Shown here piece after piece: positions 1 to 8,233 of a stretch of 60,201 nt of DNA; position 1 is the stretch's first letter; each line of letters begins with the position of its first letter. The translations under genes and the position numbers were made by a program. The stretch covers positions 1-60,201 of the forward strand of contig URKA01000018.1 in assembly GCA_900548345.1 (NCBI GenBank), given 5' to 3'. The notes under the pieces are model-generated. The model made no database searches, was not told the origin of the DNA, and saw nothing but the letters and a program-made list of their open reading frames with translations. This stretch comes from an uncultured Paraprevotella sp. Lineage in GTDB: Bacteria; Bacteroidota; Bacteroidia; Bacteroidales; Bacteroidaceae.

Positions 1-98
1 TACGGGATAATTTGCGAACCTGAAAAGAGTTCCCCCACTAATTTTCTACTGACCCCATTTTACCTTATTATATATGCCTCCATTTGAAAATAAAGAAG

Positions 99-106
99 TA
101 TATTTG
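99..106 (+). promoter_or_regulatory. Bacteroides-type -7 box for the first gene
   Basis: TATATTTG matches the Bacteroides TAnnTTTG consensus, 33 nt before the ATG at 140. No TTTG -33 box lies at the usual spacing. The 139 bp before this gene hold nothing else that I recognise. Confidence 0.55.
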
Positions 107-139
107 CAGCACGATTAACCAAATAAAACAACACATACA

Positions 140-775
140 ATGGGAATACTCTCCAGACTATTCGGCAAAGCCACTACGGAAGAACAGACCAGAGTGGGCG
201 GCATGGAAGACTTCATGACGCTCATCAGAGTATATTATCAGGCCGTCATGGCCATGCAGATGGGCATCAGCAACCTTGCCGTCCTGCCCGACCTGCGCAT
301 CTTCAAACAAACACTCCACGTGCCGACGGTGAACAACAAGTTAGGTATCGGAGAAAAAAAGAAATGCCGCACGATGTTGATGGACGTGTACGGCCTGAAC
401 GAGGAGTTTTTCAAGGAAATAGACGCCAGCATCAAGCACAACTGCCGGAATGCCAACGACATCAAGCCCTATCTGCTGATGTTCCAGGGATTCAGCCAGG
501 ACCTGATGATGCTGATAGGCAACCTCATGCAATGGAAATTCCGCATGCCATCCATGTTCCATAAGGCACTGCACGGCATGACAGCCAAGACCATACACCA
601 AATCATGACCAAAAACGACTGGAAAGACGACAACGTGCGGCGCACCTGCATCAACATACGCAAATACCAGCATACCCTGGAATACAGCGAAAACTGGATG
701 ACCGACTACGTGTACCAAATCGTCATGCTGGCCAAAAAAGAGCCGAAGCCCCAACAGACGGACGAGAAAAAATAG
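140..775 (+). CDS. Conserved hypothetical protein, cytoplasmic
   Basis: A 211-residue protein with no signal peptide or membrane segment and no domain that I recognise. It is unusually rich in Met and looks largely alpha-helical, with a basic N-terminus (GILSRLFGK) and a charged Lys/Gln/Glu tail. A -7 promoter box lies 33 nt upstream. The next gene starts 54 nt downstream, so it may lead a transcript with the coiled-coil protein, zapA and rny. Codon use looks like its housekeeping neighbours. The function is unknown; only the gene call is secure. Confidence 0.75.
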   Translation: MGILSRLFGKATTEEQTRVGGMEDFMTLIRVYYQAVMAMQMGISNLAVLPDLRIFKQTLHVPTVNNKLGIGEKKKCRTMLMDVYGLNEEFFKEIDASIKHNCRNANDIKPYLLMFQGFSQDLMMLIGNLMQWKFRMPSMFHKALHGMTAKTIHQIMTKNDWKDDNVRRTCINIRKYQHTLEYSENWMTDYVYQIVMLAKKEPKPQQTDEKK

Positions 776-829
776 GATTTTCTTTGAACATTTGCAGTTT
801 TTTCCTAATTTTGTAACGAGAAGGCAAAA

Positions 830-1123
830 ATGACAGCAGAAGAAGAAGCATTGCTACATACCCTCGAAACGCGCGTCGCACAACTGGCTTTGGAATACAA
901 GGCACTGAAAGAGCGGCACGCCGAATTGGAACGGAAGATGGAAGAGAAAGAAGACGCCATCCGCACGTTGCACATGCAAGCCGAACGACTGCAAGCAGAT
1001 TATGCCAACTTGAAAATGGCTAAGATAATCGAGATTGGTGGCGGCGAGATGAAAGACGCCCGGTCAAGACTATCGAAGTTGGTGCGTGAAGTAGATAAAT
1101 GTATCGCCCTTTTAAATGTGTAA
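830..1123 (+). CDS. Small coiled-coil protein upstream of zapA (ZapB-like position)
   Basis: A 97-residue, highly charged protein. Residues 1-75 form a nearly continuous predicted coiled coil with heptad Leu/Ala positions and many Glu/Lys/Arg. A conserved-looking C-terminal segment follows (GGGEMKDARSRLSKL). It ends 6 nt before zapA, so the two are surely co-transcribed and probably translationally coupled. The position and coiled coil suggest a partner of ZapA in Z-ring assembly, as ZapB is in enterobacteria, but that is inferred from context and I see no clear ZapB homology. Confidence 0.75.
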   Translation: MTAEEEALLHTLETRVAQLALEYKALKERHAELERKMEEKEDAIRTLHMQAERLQADYANLKMAKIIEIGGGEMKDARSRLSKLVREVDKCIALLNV

Positions 1124-1129
1124 GCCACG

Positions 1130-1435
1130 ATGGAAGTAAGCGAATACTTTACCATAAATCTCAGACTGGGTCGCCGGATGCCCCTATCCATCACGGTAAG
1201 GCGGAGCGACGAAGGCATGTACCGCGAAGCGGAAAAGCTGATTAACGAACGATTCAGCCACTATGCATCGCGCTATCCCGACCAGGATGACGAAACCTAT
1301 CTGTGCATGGCGTCGTTAGACATCGCACTCTCGCTGAAAAAAGGCGAGGCGCGCAATGACACGCAACCTTTTGCAGAAAGCATGGAGCGCATGCTGAAAA
1401 CCGTAGAGGAAGCATTAGGCACGAAAGCACAATAA
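1130..1435 (+). CDS. zapA: Cell division protein ZapA
   Basis: A 101-residue protein of the ZapA family, which binds FtsZ in the cytoplasm and stabilises Z-ring bundling. The N-terminal part has the family's ligand-like beta segment (TINLRLGRRMPLSITV), followed by an alpha-helical region that includes an LDIALSL segment and a C-terminal dimerising coiled coil. The length fits ZapA. It follows the small coiled-coil gene by 6 nt and precedes rny, with a structured 132-nt gap between zapA and rny. Confidence 0.85.
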   Translation: MEVSEYFTINLRLGRRMPLSITVRRSDEGMYREAEKLINERFSHYASRYPDQDDETYLCMASLDIALSLKKGEARNDTQPFAESMERMLKTVEEALGTKAQ

Positions 1436-1545
1436 AACAAAGCGGCGGAAACACCGCTGAGAGGAGAGAAAATACACACGCACAGTTTTCCCTGACCGTC
1501 GCCAGCCGACGGAAAAGGGCAAGCGGTGCGTGATTTTTATATATT
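1436..1545 (+). ncRNA. Structured zapA-rny gap: candidate small RNA (6S-like?) or terminator
   Basis: Two helices can be drawn. A small hairpin pairs AGCGG (1441-1445) with CCGCT (1454-1458). A long imperfect hairpin pairs CACGCAC (1477-1483) with GTGCGTG (1526-1532), CCCT (1490-1493) with AGGG (1516-1519), and CCGTCG (1496-1501) with CGACGG (1507-1512), and is followed by TTTTTAT. A long hairpin broken by internal loops and ending in a T-run resembles a 6S-type RNA, and 6S RNA lies beside zapA in many proteobacteria. I see no separate promoter, so it may simply be a zapA terminator. Confidence 0.4.
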
Positions 1546-1567
1546 CACATTAATAACAATAACGAAC

Positions 1568-3100
1568 ATGGAAATCATAATCCCTGCTGTAGTTTGTCTG
1601 CTCGTCGGAGGCATAGCCGGCTTCTGCCTATTCCGCTATGTACTGACCGGCAAGTTCAGACAAAAAATGGAAGAGGCCCAGAAAGAGGCTGAAGTAATCA
1701 AACAAAAGAAAATGCTGGAAGTAAAGGAAAAGTTCCTCAACAAGAAATCCGAACTCGAAAAGGAAGTGCAACAGCGCAACCAGCAAATCCAGCAACACGA
1801 AAACAGACTGAAACAAAGAGAACTGAGCCTGAACCAGCGTCAGGACGACCTGAACCGCAAGAAAAACGAGCTCGAAAACGACCGCAAACGTCTCGAAAAC
1901 CAGCAACAAGGACTTGCCAAGCGTGAAGAAGAGCTGAAAGACCTGGAAGCCAAGGAGCGCGAGAAATTGGAAGCCATCAGCGGACTGAGCGCGGACGAAG
2001 CGCGCGAACGGCTTGTGGAATCGCTGAAAGACGAAGCCAAGACCAATGCAGCCAGCTACATCAACGAAATCATGGATGAAGCCAAACTGACGGCCAACAA
2101 GGAGGCCAAACGCATCGTCATCCAGAGCATACAGCGCGTGGCTACGGAAACGGCCATCGAAAACAGCGTGACCGTGTTCCATATCGACAACGATGAAGTG
2201 AAAGGACGTATCATCGGCCGCGAAGGACGCAATATCCGTGCATTGGAAGCCGCTACCGGCGTGGAAATCGTGGTGGATGACACACCCGAAGCCATCGTCA
2301 TCTCGGCATTCGACCCCGTACGCCGCGAAATATGCCGCCTGGCCCTGCACCAACTGGTAGTAGACGGACGCATCCATCCGGCACGTATCGAAGAAGTGGT
2401 GGCCAAAGTAACCAAGCAGGTGGAAGAGGAAATCATCGAAACGGGTAAACGCACGGCCATCGACCTCGGCATCCACGGACTGCATCCGGAACTGGTACGC
2501 ATCGTGGGCAAGATGAAATACCGCAGCAGCTACGGACAGAACCTGTTGCAGCATGCACGCGAAACGGCCAACCTCTGTGCCGTCATGGCATCCGAGCTCG
2601 GACTGAATCCCAAGAAAGCCAAACGCGCCGGCCTGTTGCACGACATCGGTAAAGTGCCCGATGAAGAACCGGAAATGCCGCACGCCATCTACGGCGCCAA
2701 ACTGGCCGAGAAATACAAGGAGAAACCGGACATCTGCAACGCCATCGGCGCACACCACGACGAGATGGAGATGACCTCATTGCTGGCCCCCATCGTACAG
2801 GTATGCGATGCCATCAGCGGCGCCCGTCCGGGTGCACGGCGCGAAATCGTGGAGGCATACATCAAACGTCTGAACGACCTTGAGAACATCGCCATGAGCT
2901 ATCCAGGCGTGACGAAGACCTACGCCATCCAGGCGGGCCGCGAATTGCGCGTCATTGTCGGTGCAGACAAGATTGACGACAAACAGACGGAGAGCCTCAG
3001 CGGAGAAATCGCCAAGAAGATTCAGGATGAGATGACCTATCCGGGTCAGGTGAAGATCACGGTAATCCGCGAGACGCGTGCCGTAAGCTACGCCAAGTAA
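1568..3100 (+). CDS. rny: Ribonuclease Y
   Basis: A membrane-bound endoribonuclease that starts mRNA decay. Domains in order: N-terminal transmembrane helix (about residues 3-23), long charged coiled coil (about 30-180), KH RNA-binding domain with GRIIGREGRNI (about 200-260), and HD phosphohydrolase domain with the metal-binding pair H358-D359 in LLHDIGKV. The 510-residue length fits the family. I chose the ATG at 1568 (MEIIIPAVV) because the membrane helix begins there; an upstream in-frame codon would add 14 residues and run into the structured gap. An 18-bp perfect hairpin follows the stop. Confidence 0.93.
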   Translation: MEIIIPAVVCLLVGGIAGFCLFRYVLTGKFRQKMEEAQKEAEVIKQKKMLEVKEKFLNKKSELEKEVQQRNQQIQQHENRLKQRELSLNQRQDDLNRKKNELENDRKRLENQQQGLAKREEELKDLEAKEREKLEAISGLSADEARERLVESLKDEAKTNAASYINEIMDEAKLTANKEAKRIVIQSIQRVATETAIENSVTVFHIDNDEVKGRIIGREGRNIRALEAATGVEIVVDDTPEAIVISAFDPVRREICRLALHQLVVDGRIHPARIEEVVAKVTKQVEEEIIETGKRTAIDLGIHGLHPELVRIVGKMKYRSSYGQNLLQHARETANLCAVMASELGLNPKKAKRAGLLHDIGKVPDEEPEMPHAIYGAKLAEKYKEKPDICNAIGAHHDEMEMTSLLAPIVQVCDAISGARPGARREIVEAYIKRLNDLENIAMSYPGVTKTYAIQAGRELRVIVGADKIDDKQTESLSGEIAKKIQDEMTYPGQVKITVIRETRAVSYAK

Positions 3101-3120
3101 CAAGCCTGAAAGCGTGCATG

Positions 3121-3166
3121 ACTGGCACACAAGATAACACAGATTCCCGTTATCTTGTGTGCCAGT
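3121..3166 (+). terminator. Perfect 18-bp hairpin after rny
   Basis: Arms 3121-3138 (ACTGGCACACAAGATAAC) and 3149-3166 are perfectly complementary around a 10-nt loop, and a T-rich stretch follows. It is a likely terminator for the zapA-rny transcript. The arm resembles the start of the long inverted repeat between obg and adk (GGCACACAGATGACACAG), so both may derive from one repeat family. Confidence 0.65.
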
Positions 3167-3346
3167 TTCTTTATATCAAAATCCCTTACACGCGCACATA
3201 CACACGACAGGAGTTTTCCATAAAAGGCACTCTGAGGTTCAGACCATCTGATTTACAGCATCTTAAATACCACACAGCATTCATTTCCCATTCATATAGA
3301 AGCCGGATATTCGGGTACTTCCCATGCACACAAGTCAAGCCGGAAA

Positions 3347-3407
3347 CGGTCACCTGTGAAGAATCGATTCTTCACAGGTGACCGATGAAACGCACACAGG
3401 TGAAGAA
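3347..3407. repeat. ACCTGTG palindromic repeat, locus A
   Basis: Positions 3347-3384 form a perfect 38-bp palindrome (half-site CGGTCACCTGTGAAGAATC). After a 9-nt spacer an extra inverted unit, CACACAGGTGAAGAA, follows at 3393-3407. The same core recurs at 37904-37989 and 53374-53445. All three loci lie between convergent genes, which fits a bidirectional terminator, but the shared sequence indicates a repeat family and not chance hairpins. Confidence 0.8.
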
Positions 3408-3531
3408 TTTGCGGCTTAGTTTTCAGCGAAAATACTATACGATTATGGATGGACTATTCATCTCATTCGGAACTATCAGCAAGATATTCTCCATAAAAGG
3501 TTTACTGAACCATAATCCATAAACAACAAGA

Positions 3532-3549
3532 GAGGCATCATGATGCCTC
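3532..3549 (-). terminator. Hairpin overlapping the stop of the last polysaccharide gene
   Basis: GAGGCATCA/TGATGCCTC is an 18-bp perfect palindrome that spans the TGA stop of the WecA-type gene. On the minus strand it is followed by a moderately T-rich stretch. It could end the polysaccharide transcript, but the loop is short and the U-tract is poor. Confidence 0.4.
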
Positions 3550-4644
3550 CCCCTGCCGGCGATGAACCGCCATAAAGCGTAACCCCGCATGGAACAACAT
3601 GTATACAGCCACATCGAGGATGAAAATCCAGGTATAGGCCACATTCAGGTCGTTCAACAGATAATTCATCATCCCGAAGAAGAAATAAAGCGCGATGATG
3701 ATGCCCCACGTCTGATGCATGGTGAATCCGGCATCCATCACCCTGTGGTGGATATGCGTCTTGTCTGCACCGAAGATTGGTTTTCCGCGGAACAGGCGTC
3801 CCAAAGCCACACGTACGAGGTCGAAGGTAGGAATAAGCATCAGGGTGCAGGAAACAAGCAAGGCATCACTACGGTATGGCAGGTAATACGGGTTGTTCAT
3901 CTCGTGCTTGATGGAAAGATAGGCCAGCACATACCCTAAAAACAGGCTGCCGGAATCGCCCATGAATATCTTGGTGTTGTTCTTCACACTGCCGAACATG
4001 TTGAAACAGAAGAACGCCAAAACCGAGCCAAGCACTCCGGCCGACACAATAGCATAGACAAAAGTGTTGTCCATCCGGATGAAATAGTAGATGAAGGAGG
4101 ACAGGATGCACACCGACAGGCCCGAAGCCAATCCGTCGATGCCGTCAATCAGGTTGATGGAATTGATAATCAACAATATCACGAACACCGTCAGCGGATA
4201 ACTCACCCAAAATGAAAGTTCATAAATCCCGAACAGGCCGTAGAAATTATTGATAATCAAACCACAAAACGGCATTACCAAGGCGGCGACAAACTGCACC
4301 ATAAACTTATGCGTGGCCTTCATACCCACCAAATCGTCCACAAGCCCGATAATATAGATAAGGAAAACGCCCACGACCATCAGCAAGGTGGAGTTGCGAA
4401 ACGTGAGCCACCCTCCGATTCCGCCCGCATCGAGCACCATCGCCAAGACAAAGGCCACCGACGCGGCAGGCAGAAACAGCAGTCCGCCCAGACGGGGCAC
4501 CGCACAATGATGCACCTTACGTGCATCCGGCAAATCATAGAGCCCTTTCTTCTTGCAAATCCTCAACAACACCGGCATCATCATGAAAGTCAATGCCATA
4601 CTCACCCCACAGGTCATCACCACATAAAAAACATTGCTTGCCAT
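3538..4644 (-). CDS. WecA/TagO-type undecaprenyl-phosphate N-acetylhexosamine-1-P transferase
   Basis: A 368-residue polytopic membrane protein of the MraY/WecA superfamily, which loads a sugar-1-phosphate (usually GlcNAc-1-P) onto undecaprenyl phosphate to begin a glycan. Seen: about ten hydrophobic segments, the NSINLIDGIDGLASG motif, the MGDSGSLFLGY loop, and the HIHHR motif typical of the GlcNAc-type branch. It is the last gene of the minus-strand locus, 88 nt after a glycosyltransferase. The locus also has a WcaJ-type initiating enzyme at its other end. The exact donor sugar cannot be read from sequence. Confidence 0.85.
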   Translation of the reverse strand: MASNVFYVVMTCGVSMALTFMMMPVLLRICKKKGLYDLPDARKVHHCAVPRLGGLLFLPAASVAFVLAMVLDAGGIGGWLTFRNSTLLMVVGVFLIYIIGLVDDLVGMKATHKFMVQFVAALVMPFCGLIINNFYGLFGIYELSFWVSYPLTVFVILLIINSINLIDGIDGLASGLSVCILSSFIYYFIRMDNTFVYAIVSAGVLGSVLAFFCFNMFGSVKNNTKIFMGDSGSLFLGYVLAYLSIKHEMNNPYYLPYRSDALLVSCTLMLIPTFDLVRVALGRLFRGKPIFGADKTHIHHRVMDAGFTMHQTWGIIIALYFFFGMMNYLLNDLNVAYTWIFILDVAVYMLFHAGLRFMAVHRRQGEAS

Positions 4645-4732
4645 AATTTACATAAAAAATGTTTCTTTATATAAACGGAGGAAGCATGTGTTTTAGTGTG
4701 TGTATGCGGGAAGAAAGTTTTTATAAGAACGG

Positions 4733-5479
4733 TCAGATGAACTCAAATATCTTATACAGATATTTCAGACTTATCATCGCCACATTGCTATAGAGGCCGT
4801 TCCTTCGGCATGCCTTCACATCTTCGGAGGTGATGAGCATCCTGTTTTTCAGGCTCTTCGTACTAAGTCCCCCCGTCCGCATCGTCACCATATCCCTCTT
4901 TATATAAGAATAGGTAATCTTGTATTTGTAAAAGAGACGTACCATCATGTCATAATCCGAAGCTATCCGATAGGACGTGTCGTACAAACCGTATTGCTCA
5001 TAACACTCCCGCCGCACGTAAAAGGAAGGATGGGCCGGCATGAAGCCGAAACGCAGGAAAAAGGGAGAGAACATGGAAGAAGAGTAATAGCGCACACATT
5101 TGTCCAGGTTGTCCGGACGCACAAAATGCACATCCCCATACACCGCATCCACCTCCTTCCTTTCGAACTCCCCTGCGATGGTAGCCAACACATCATCGGA
5201 AGTGTAGAAGTCGTCGGAGTTCAATATGCCCACCACATCTCCCGTGGCCAACCGAAGTCCCTTGTTCATGGCGTCATACAGTCCGGAGTCGGGTTCGGAA
5301 ATCACCTTCGTCACAAGTTCCGGATACTGTCCGACAATATCCAACGTAGCGTCCGTACTTCCGCCGTCAATAATGATATACTCCACCTCACCGTCAAACA
5401 CCTGCCGCCCGACACTCTCGATGGTGTCTTGAACCGTTGACGCACTATTATATGTTGTAGTAATGACAGAAATCTTCAT
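4733..5479 (-). CDS. Glycosyltransferase family 2
   Basis: A 248-residue GT-A fold enzyme. It opens with the family's MKISVITTTYNSA strand and nucleotide-binding loop, has DGGSTD near residue 40, and carries the DxD-like metal site in GILNSDDFYT (about residue 93). It resembles colanic-acid-type enzymes of the WcaA/WcaE kind. No membrane anchor is evident, so it should act on the cytoplasmic face on the lipid-linked oligosaccharide. It starts 11 nt after the preceding glycosyltransferase. The donor and linkage are unknown. Confidence 0.85.
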   Translation of the reverse strand: MKISVITTTYNSASTVQDTIESVGRQVFDGEVEYIIIDGGSTDATLDIVGQYPELVTKVISEPDSGLYDAMNKGLRLATGDVVGILNSDDFYTSDDVLATIAGEFERKEVDAVYGDVHFVRPDNLDKCVRYYSSSMFSPFFLRFGFMPAHPSFYVRRECYEQYGLYDTSYRIASDYDMMVRLFYKYKITYSYIKRDMVTMRTGGLSTKSLKNRMLITSEDVKACRRNGLYSNVAMISLKYLYKIFEFI

Positions 5480-5490
5480 TAGCTTATCCT

Positions 5491-6300
5491 TTATTCGTAT
5501 TTCCGATAAAACAATTTCCTTAATGTAGCCACAACTCTTGATACAAACAACAAAAAATCATACTGCCCGATATTCCTCAAGTACAATCCGAAGTAACTGC
5601 ACGTCAGACGGAGGCTTAACTTCACACGGTAAGAATATGGATATGAAGAATGGGATGCCGAGTTCTCACGGTAGCGCACCGTATATATAGTCTCCGGCTT
5701 GGTGAGCCGTATACCTTTTATCCGCCTTGATATCTGAAACATAAACAAAGAGTCCTCGCCCAGCTTGTATGTGGTATTGAACCTATCCTTGTCGATTACC
5801 GCGCGAGGTATTACCTTACAGCAAACGTTAGAAAGGAAACTTCGGGCTGAAAAGAATGTCAACCGTTTTAGCCCGGCATTCTTCGCGTATGCCTTGGTCA
5901 GGAAATAGTCCATGATGCGGCCGTCAGCCTCGTTGCACAACTGTACATTGGTAGCTACAATAATTCCCTCCCCGACATGGGACAACATACTTTCCAGATA
6001 GTCGGCAGTCACCCAGTCATCATCATCCACAAAGGCGATATATTCGCCTTCGGCCTGTTCAATACCCACGTTCCGCGCATTGCATACCCCCCCGGTATCC
6101 GTTTGAATCAAACGAATCGTATGGGACGGATGTGCATGTATATACTCATGCAACCGACCATAATAAGGTTCGTTGCATCCGTTGAGCACTATGATTATCT
6201 CATACTGTCCGGGAGCGAGAGTCTGGTTACACAAAGAATCCAGGCACTCCTCCATATAAGCACCGGGCTTATAAGAAGGTATAATAACAGAAATCTTCAT
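5491..6300 (-). CDS. Glycosyltransferase family 2
   Basis: A 269-residue GT2 enzyme with MKISVIIPSYKPG at the N-terminus and the metal-binding AFVDDDDWVT motif near residue 93. The C-terminal part, rich in Tyr, Arg and Phe, is typical of capsule glycosyltransferases. Its start overlaps the end of the upstream glycosyltransferase by 4 nt, so translation is probably coupled. Base composition is more AT-rich than in the housekeeping flanks, as is usual for laterally acquired polysaccharide genes. Acceptor and donor are unknown. Confidence 0.85.
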   Translation of the reverse strand: MKISVIIPSYKPGAYMEECLDSLCNQTLAPGQYEIIIVLNGCNEPYYGRLHEYIHAHPSHTIRLIQTDTGGVCNARNVGIEQAEGEYIAFVDDDDWVTADYLESMLSHVGEGIIVATNVQLCNEADGRIMDYFLTKAYAKNAGLKRLTFFSARSFLSNVCCKVIPRAVIDKDRFNTTYKLGEDSLFMFQISRRIKGIRLTKPETIYTVRYRENSASHSSYPYSYRVKLSLRLTCSYFGLYLRNIGQYDFLLFVSRVVATLRKLFYRKYE

Positions 6301-7196
6301 ACGGTTTCTTTTAATCTGTCTTTTAAAAAAGAACGGTATTCTTTATACATATTATATAAGCTACGCTCTTTTTTTCCAAAATACACGCGAAAAAACTCCC
6401 TCATCAGAAGCACATTCATATTACGGAGCCGATTGAGAATCGTCTTTTTAGCAGAATACCCCTTCTTTTCGTTCAGAAAAATTGCCCTATCCAATAAAGT
6501 CTTCTCATAAGACAAACTCGGCTTCCTGCCCATCGTCAAATGCACATAATGTAAATCCGGATTGTATTTCATCCGACAACCAAACTTATGCTTCATACGA
6601 TAATGAATGTCATCTTCCTCGCCGTACATAAAGACATCCTCATCGAACAGACCAATTTCCTCAAACATTGACTTCCGAATATAGAAACATGCACCGGAAA
6701 AATACATGTATTCAGACCAATACCAATCAAAACGGTTACACAGACCTGTCAAAAAAGTATTCCAATAACCATTCATCATGTAAGTGCAATTAAATGAAGC
6801 CACACTTGGTAATATCGGGCTCAACATCTGTTTCATTCCATACATACCCAAACGTTTGTCTGCATTAAAAGCATCTACTGCCGTTTTGAATACCGGCTCA
6901 ATCAAACGCACGTCGGGGTTCATAATCATGACAACCGGCGCTGTAGCCTGACGGATACCCACATTATTGCCTTGCCCATAGCCACCATTATGGGTATTTT
7001 GTATCAGAATTATATCTTCACCATACAGTTCACGTAACTTTGAAAACATGGCATCGCCCTCCTTGCTGTTATTGTCCACAACAATAACTTCCAGTTCTGT
7101 CCATGCAATATCCGAACATTTCCGGATGGAAGCGACACAATCATAAATGTCCTTCTCTGAATTATAGGTGACTATGATAATCGAAAGTCGTTTCAT
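6297..7196 (-). CDS. Glycosyltransferase family 2 (rhamnosyltransferase-like)
   Basis: A 299-residue GT2 enzyme. Seen: RLSIIIVTYNSEKDI at the N-terminus, VVDNNSKEGD, GYGQGNNVGI, and MIMNPDVRLI in place of a canonical DxD, which is common in rhamnosyltransferase-like enzymes of the WbbL type. A later FDEDVFMYGEEDDIHYRMK stretch carries the acidic residues usual for the catalytic base. Its ends overlap both neighbours by 4 nt (6297-6300 and 7193-7196), which shows a tightly coupled operon. The AT-rich composition suggests transfer. Rhamnose as donor is only a guess, because no dTDP-rhamnose genes are present here. Confidence 0.85.
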   Translation of the reverse strand: MKRLSIIIVTYNSEKDIYDCVASIRKCSDIAWTELEVIVVDNNSKEGDAMFSKLRELYGEDIILIQNTHNGGYGQGNNVGIRQATAPVVMIMNPDVRLIEPVFKTAVDAFNADKRLGMYGMKQMLSPILPSVASFNCTYMMNGYWNTFLTGLCNRFDWYWSEYMYFSGACFYIRKSMFEEIGLFDEDVFMYGEEDDIHYRMKHKFGCRMKYNPDLHYVHLTMGRKPSLSYEKTLLDRAIFLNEKKGYSAKKTILNRLRNMNVLLMREFFRVYFGKKERSLYNMYKEYRSFLKDRLKETV

Positions 7197-8233
7197 ACGA
7201 ATAATAGTTTAGCGATTACACGTTTATTTCTTTGCTCACGCCAACTACGCCTGAGCAAATAAAGCAATACAGGTATCTGGCGAGCACGTTTCTTGGGCAA
7301 AAAATACCCCAACAGCATCGAACACTTCACCTGAGCACCTAAAATCATGCCATACCACTTACTATGTGTATTCACCAACTGCACTATTTTATTTGCGAAA
7401 GTTATATTGACACCTTCTCCGAACACCATTACATAAACGAATAAGACTCCCTGATATAAGGCTCTGTCGTACCGGTGCCCGAAACGTTTCTGCACTTCAA
7501 TATAAAATTTCTCCAATGCATACAAATGACTCCGATAATGCTCTTCCACTACAATCTTCTTGGATACTGAGTCTGTTGTACTTATCCGATAACCATAATC
7601 CGGCACACAATGTACATATTCGTATTTCATTCCGGCCAGCAACGCCTGCAAGTTAAAATCGGCATCCTGCAATGATTTTAGTCGGGTATCCCAAACTATA
7701 TCATACTTACGTAAAGACGAAGTCCTATAAATATTGTTCCATACAATAAAGGGCAACGTACGCCGTGCAAAAGCCTTGATATCGTCATGATATAAAGGAT
7801 AGCCGTAAATATCCCTTCTCCCCACTTTTAAAAAGATGTCATCCACATACGTTCCCGAAGGAAAGACCATGAAATCCAAATCGGGACGCTCTCTTAGCCT
7901 CTCCACCCTATTGCGCAAACAAACCGGAGTTATATAATCATCTGAATCGAAAAAGACGATAAATTCTCCCTTTGCTTCACGAAGTCCTATATTCCGACAG
8001 GTTTGAGCACCCTTGGGCTGTTCGTTTCTCTGTATCACACGTATACGAACATCCATGCTTTCATATTGCCCCAATCGTTGCAAAGCATTTTCTTCGGAGC
8101 CGTCATCCACAGCCAACAATTCCCATTCCTGAAAATCATTGGCAATAATGCTGTCAATCATCACCGAGAACAGTTCCGGATGATTAAAAACCGGCATCAC
8201 TATGGTCAATATAGGACTACTTTGATGACTCAT
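7193..8233 (-). CDS. Glycosyltransferase family 2
   Basis: A 346-residue GT2 enzyme with TIVMPVFNHPELF at the N-terminus, DDGSEEN, and the metal site VFFDSDDYI near residue 97. I chose the ATG at 8233 over a GTG two codons upstream because the family begins close to the first strand. The start lies inside the last codons of the polymerase gene (17-nt overlap), and its end overlaps the next glycosyltransferase by 4 nt. A basic C-terminal tail may help it associate with the membrane. The donor is unknown. Confidence 0.83.
   Translation of the reverse strand: MSHQSSPILTIVMPVFNHPELFSVMIDSIIANDFQEWELLAVDDGSEENALQRLGQYESMDVRIRVIQRNEQPKGAQTCRNIGLREAKGEFIVFFDSDDYITPVCLRNRVERLRERPDLDFMVFPSGTYVDDIFLKVGRRDIYGYPLYHDDIKAFARRTLPFIVWNNIYRTSSLRKYDIVWDTRLKSLQDADFNLQALLAGMKYEYVHCVPDYGYRISTTDSVSKKIVVEEHYRSHLYALEKFYIEVQKRFGHRYDRALYQGVLFVYVMVFGEGVNITFANKIVQLVNTHSKWYGMILGAQVKCSMLLGYFLPKKRARQIPVLLYLLRRSWREQRNKRVIAKLLFV

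Larger units (their letters stand above)
3101..3531. other. Convergent intergenic region between rny and the polysaccharide locus
   Basis: This gap of about 430 bp holds an 18-bp perfect hairpin at its left end and an ACCTGTG-type palindrome near its right part; both are listed separately. An open frame of 87 codons (3118-3381) runs through both palindromes and has no recognisable protein character, so I treat the stretch as non-coding. Confidence 0.6.

Noticed and set aside
1628..2758. Long open frame antisense to rny
   Set aside because: Its length comes from the biased codon use of the charged coiled coil on the other strand; composition is low-complexity (Phe/Leu runs) and rny itself is certain.
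3118..3381. An 87-codon open frame after rny
   Set aside because: It runs through an 18-bp perfect hairpin and a 38-bp palindrome and has no protein-like composition or promoter.
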